This document shows positions 61,587-64,000 of a stretch of 64,000 nt of DNA, piece by piece; position 1 is the stretch's first letter; every line of letters begins with the position of its first letter. Position numbers and translations under genes: made by a program. The DNA comes from Laceyella sediminis. GTDB lineage: Bacteria; Bacillota; Bacilli; Thermoactinomycetales; Thermoactinomycetaceae. The notes under the pieces were generated by a model. That model was given only the letters and a program-made list of their open reading frames with translations. It had not been told where the DNA came from and did no database searches. The stretch lies in contig NZ_PVTZ01000006.1 in the NCBI RefSeq assembly GCF_003003125.1, positions 142,378 through 206,377 on the forward strand. The letters are read 5' to 3'.

Positions 61587-62051
61587 CTATTTCACAACTA
61601 CTCCAATGATGTCATCTTTCTTAATGGCACCAAACTGGCGGCTATCATAGCTCGTCAAACGGTTATCTCCGAGAACAAAGAAATGGTCTGCAGGCACCAC
61701 CACGGTTTCTTGATTAACCCTTTTGTCCAAGCGTGGACGATACGGTTCCATCAAGATTTGCCCGTTGATATATAGCTGGCCTTCCTTTATCTCGACTGTC
61801 TCATTTCCAAAAGCAACAACTCGTTTCGTATGCACCTGATTGACTCCTGGAGCTCGAAAAACGATTATATCCCCTCGCTTAATGGTATCGGGATTCTTTT
61901 TAACCAGATACACTTCCCCTTCCATTAAGGCTGGCTCCATGCTTTTGCCAACTCCTTGATAAAATCCGAAGAGTGAGTTCCAGAAAACAATCAACAAAAA
62001 AAAGAGACCTAATAGGCTCCCTATCCCACTTTTGGTCTTAAACCAAGCCAC
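61587..62051 (-). CDS. type I signal peptidase
   Basis: 154 residues: one N-terminal membrane helix, catalytic serine in GVGKSMEPAL (residue 37), catalytic lysine in HTKRVVAFGNETVEI (residue 76) and FVLGDNRLTSYDSRQFG near the end. GTG 62051 after AAAGGAGGAGCTAT is preferred to the longer frame. It is a Gram-positive-type SipS-like enzyme but is encoded with a toxin, suggesting a dedicated role in processing that cargo. Confidence 0.92.
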   Translation of the reverse strand: MAWFKTKSGIGSLLGLFFLLIVFWNSLFGFYQGVGKSMEPALMEGEVYLVKKNPDTIKRGDIIVFRAPGVNQVHTKRVVAFGNETVEIKEGQLYINGQILMEPYRPRLDKRVNQETVVVPADHFFVLGDNRLTSYDSRQFGAIKKDDIIGVVVK

Positions 62052-62134
62052 ATAGCTCCTCCTTTCTACTAACAATTTTCCGTTAAATTTATATATTTAT
62101 CCCTTTTGATTATAGCCAATTAAAAGATTTTTAT

Positions 62135-62260
62135 CTACAAAACCAAGTTTGAACTAAACCAAAAAGCAATAAACCTTCGCAAACGCTGACCAACAAACGC
62201 CTCAATCCGCTGGATGTCTTCATCTGTAGCCGGTTGCTTTACTGCTTCCCACTTAGCCAT
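62135..62260 (-). pseudogene. 5' fragment of a SUKH gene (copy of 58286-58759)
   Basis: ATG 62260 has a ribosome site and the frame begins MAKWEAVKQPATDEDIQRIE, then AFVGQRL, closely matching SUKH protein 3, then runs into unrelated codons and stops after 41 residues. Confidence 0.8.
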
Positions 62261-62297
62261 TTTAAATCCCTCCTGTTTAGTCAATTACAAAATAAAA

Positions 62298-62323
62298 GAG
62301 CCCGCACAAGTAGGCTCTTCTTT
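62298..62323 (-). terminator. terminator of SUKH gene 5
   Basis: AAGAGCC/GGGCTCTT stem on the minus strand followed by TTATTTTG, 15 bp after the stop. Confidence 0.7.
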
Positions 62324-62338
62324 AAAATATTTTCGTTG

Positions 62339-62779
62339 CTAGTCTCTCGGCTCATAGAGCATATCTAGAAACTGAGAGAAGGAGTCGGCAATCTTTTTAA
62401 TATTGTCTTCATCACGCTCATGATAGAAGAAAACAACAATCGGCTCCCCAGCTACAAGTGTACGATAATCAAAACAAATGAAGTTTCCTGCCGGATCATC
62501 AGCGAAAGGAACAAGTTCTATTGGAGCTTCGTGTTCTCCAATCAATACTTCATGTGCCTCCAAGATTGAAAAATTATCTTCGTCCTCGTTGAAGTTAAAC
62601 AGATTTCCAAAGACTTTCTCTTTCTCATTCCCCAAATCAAATAAAAGTTTTGTTTTGGGACGTCCCGCATTATTTTTTAATACACAATCAAAAAAAGACT
62701 TTGGAAAATGAACTCCCAATTCCGTTTCAACTTCCCGTATCCGCTTTTCATCAATGGGCTTTTTATACTCCCATTCCAT
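62339..62779 (-). CDS. SUKH immunity-type protein 5
   Basis: 146 residues. LGVHFPKSFFDCVLKNNAGR near residue 21, IELVPFADDPAGNFICFDYR near 87 and KIADSFSQFLDMLYEPRD at the end. The family role is toxin neutralisation. A short toxin-tip-like remnant lies just upstream (62811-62891), as expected of an orphan toxin-immunity pair. Confidence 0.86.
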   Translation of the reverse strand: MEWEYKKPIDEKRIREVETELGVHFPKSFFDCVLKNNAGRPKTKLLFDLGNEKEKVFGNLFNFNEDEDNFSILEAHEVLIGEHEAPIELVPFADDPAGNFICFDYRTLVAGEPIVVFFYHERDEDNIKKIADSFSQFLDMLYEPRD

Positions 62780-62810
62780 TGTAAAACTACCTCCAATACC
62801 AACTTTTCAC

Positions 62811-62891
62811 CTAAATGCCATTACCGCACCAAACATCTCTTCCGCCTGTATAACCTGTTATACCCGATGGAATATAAATAACTTTGTACAT
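62811..62891 (-). pseudogene. possible C-terminal toxin remnant
   Basis: A 26-codon frame ending IPSGITGYTGGRDVWCGNGI just upstream of SUKH gene 5. Glycine-rich and aromatic, like toxin C-termini, but too short to classify. The rest of 62780-63178 shows two hairpins (62964-62986 and 63091-63121) and no gene. Confidence 0.3.
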
Positions 62892-63090
62892 ACATCGCCA
62901 TCCGTATTAAAATAACAGATAATTTTCAGGATAAATACTTTTGCAGTTTTAAGCCTCAATTAACCCTTTGGTATCCAAAGGGTTTGGTGACCTCCCTAAA
63001 ATTGAATCCAATTTCGAATTAGAATAGCAACATACCCGTACAAGTATTACATTCTATTTGACCATATTGAGCCCACTTTGGAATTAAGCA

Positions 63091-63121
63091 ACAAAAATCC
63101 TCTGATTCAGTCAGAGGATTT
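63091..63121. terminator. bidirectional terminator after the CdiI-like gene
   Basis: AAAAATCCTCTGA and TCAGAGGATTTTT, 13-bp stem with a 5-nt loop, about 60 bp after the stop at 63179. Confidence 0.8.
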
Positions 63122-63178
63122 TTGTTATGGATAATATTCGGATGAAATTCCGAGAAACGCACTATTGGCACCGCTACG

Positions 63179-63577
63179 TTATGTGTTTATATCCAAACTC
63201 TCCTTAATTTCTCTTAACAGTTTGCAAACCTCTTCCTCATGCTCTGGATATTTTTTGATATATTCTTTACTGTGATCGATAAGGCAATTATAAAAATCCT
63301 TAAAACTCAAATAGCCCATTGTATCTTCTTCCGCCGCAGGATAATCTTTAATTAAAGATACTTCATCTTCTTTACAACGATATTCCTCCCATTCATCAAA
63401 ATCATCACGAAATAGAATGCCAACACATTCTATTCCGAAACCTGATTTATCTTTAAAATTATTTAATGCATCAATAAAATAACCATCTCCAATATGCCAA
63501 AAATAATATTTCATAAAATCCTTTTTCTCTTTATCATCATAAAAGATTTTATATGTTTGCTCCTCATGATTGTACAT
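63179..63577 (-). CDS. CdiI-like ribonuclease-toxin immunity protein
   Basis: 132 acidic residues. FIDALNNFKDKSGFGIECVG, FRDDFDEWEEYRC and a C-terminal helix KYPEHEEEVCKLLREIKESL match the pattern of CdiI-type immunity proteins that pair with CdiA C-terminal RNase domains. It follows the toxin gene by 40 bp on the same strand, the usual order toxin then immunity. Confidence 0.75.
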   Translation of the reverse strand: MYNHEEQTYKIFYDDKEKKDFMKYYFWHIGDGYFIDALNNFKDKSGFGIECVGILFRDDFDEWEEYRCKEDEVSLIKDYPAAEEDTMGYLSFKDFYNCLIDHSKEYIKKYPEHEEEVCKLLREIKESLDINT

Positions 63578-63616
63578 ACATTAAAACCTCCCTATTTCCC
63601 GATAATAACCAAGTTA

Positions 63617-64000
63617 TTATTTAAACGTAGGGAAAAAATTTGTAATTTCCCCTTGATCATTTATATATCCTCTAAATTTCATCCCATTGGAACTATAGCC
63701 CTCTACTTCTCTCCCAGTAATCCTTTTCGCTTTGATACCTTCTTCCATCGCCTCTTTTCCCCATTGAATCATTTGAGCATCTGTATAAACATTAGGGTCA
63801 TATACAGTTTTAGGAAATCGTATTGTCTTAAATTGACCAGAGGGAATTAGTTTTCCATCCGGACCATAAGTTAAGGATGGAATCTTGTATCGTACTTCAT
63901 ACAAGCCGGGAAAAGTAGGATGTTGCTGTTTACTAATTATTAAATTGCTCGGATCCATACCTGTTGTTTCCAATGTTTTATAGAAGTCATGCATATTATG
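63617..64000 (-). CDS. CdiA-type toxin, C-terminal RNase domain (partial)
   Basis: The frame is open to the right edge, so only the C-terminal 128 or so residues are seen. KTVYDPNVYTDAQMIQWGKE, then YSSNGMKFRGYINDQGEITN and FFPTFK at the end, fit CdiA C-terminal tRNase-like (BECR fold) domains. The delivery part lies outside the window. The Met at 63994 is not taken as the start. Confidence 0.75.
   Translation of the reverse strand, partial: HNMHDFYKTLETTGMDPSNLIISKQQHPTFPGLYEVRYKIPSLTYGPDGKLIPSGQFKTIRFPKTVYDPNVYTDAQMIQWGKEAMEEGIKAKRITGREVEGYSSNGMKFRGYINDQGEITNFFPTFK

Larger units (their letters stand above)
34270..64000. mobile_element. left part of a large integrated element splitting gerW
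   Basis: From the recombinase to the right edge no backbone gene is seen. The genes expected upstream of gerW in this neighbourhood (a DUF2953 membrane protein, scpB, scpA) are missing, so the element must extend past 64000. Content: large serine recombinase, CRISPR arrays, cmr operon, repeated small modules, replication-relaxation protein, toxin and immunity genes. GC is visibly lower than in 1-34 kb. Whether it is one element or several nested insertions cannot be told from one end. Confidence 0.7.

Overview
The window looks like chromosomal DNA of a spore-forming Gram-positive bacterium of the Bacillales. The core genes resemble a moderately thermophilic Thermoactinomycetaceae-type organism, but that placement is inference. 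Evidence for a spore former: ypeB, dacB-spmA-spmB, gerW and a YIEGIA/capping-subunit pair. Evidence for Bacillales: gene order close to Bacillus (gpsA, der, YIEGIA, S1 protein, plsC, cmk, ypeB, ypdA, gudB, mecA, ferredoxin; then resE-resD-resC-resB, rluB, spmB, spmA, dacB, gerW), plus strong Shine-Dalgarno sites with frequent GTG/TTG starts.

Positions 1-33.9 kb are conserved backbone, mostly on the minus strand. They cover phospholipid synthesis (gpsA, plsY, plsC), ribosome assembly (der), nucleotide and asparagine metabolism, redox (YpdA, PIG-L deacetylase, ferredoxin), proteolysis control (mecA), a secreted papain-like protease with a partner, pyrophosphatase, a UvrD-type helicase, a T-box-controlled serine operon (aminotransferase-serA), the Res cytochrome c maturation/two-component operon, and the late sporulation block.

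At about 34.26 kb the backbone stops inside a gene. gerW keeps only its C-terminal part, and the sequence that should encode its N-terminus is replaced by a large serine recombinase gene (34286-35779). From there to the right edge the DNA is accessory: lower GC, many duplications, small ORFs, broken genes. The simplest reading is an integrated element of more than 29 kb that splits a sporulation gene, comparable to skin in sigK or SPbeta in spsM. Its other end and the 5' half of gerW are not in the window.

The element holds (i) seven short CRISPR arrays, all on the minus strand and each preceded by a near-identical leader with its own promoter; (ii) a complete six-gene type III-B Cmr operon (cmr1 to cmr6) whose Cmr2/Cas10 lacks the HD domain but keeps GGDD, with no cas1, cas2 or cas6 in view; (iii) beside it, a membrane-anchored coiled-coil protein with a cytosolic Rossmann-like domain, a candidate signal-activated effector; (iv) duplicated small gene modules between arrays (166/173-aa proteins, coiled-coil plus three-helix membrane proteins, 47/51-aa peptides, a PD-(D/E)XK-like nuclease); (v) a replication-relaxation protein and a Nudix-GntR operon; and (vi) a toxin-immunity region with intact and broken SUKH immunity genes, a WHH nuclease toxin fused to a prepilin-like N-terminus next to its own signal peptidase and a Yip1-type membrane protein, and the start of a CdiA-type toxin with its CdiI partner.

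If the element is excised in the mother cell to rebuild gerW, its CRISPR-Cmr and toxin cargo would be lost from that terminal cell only and kept in the spore. This is the most interesting hypothesis in the window and it can be tested.
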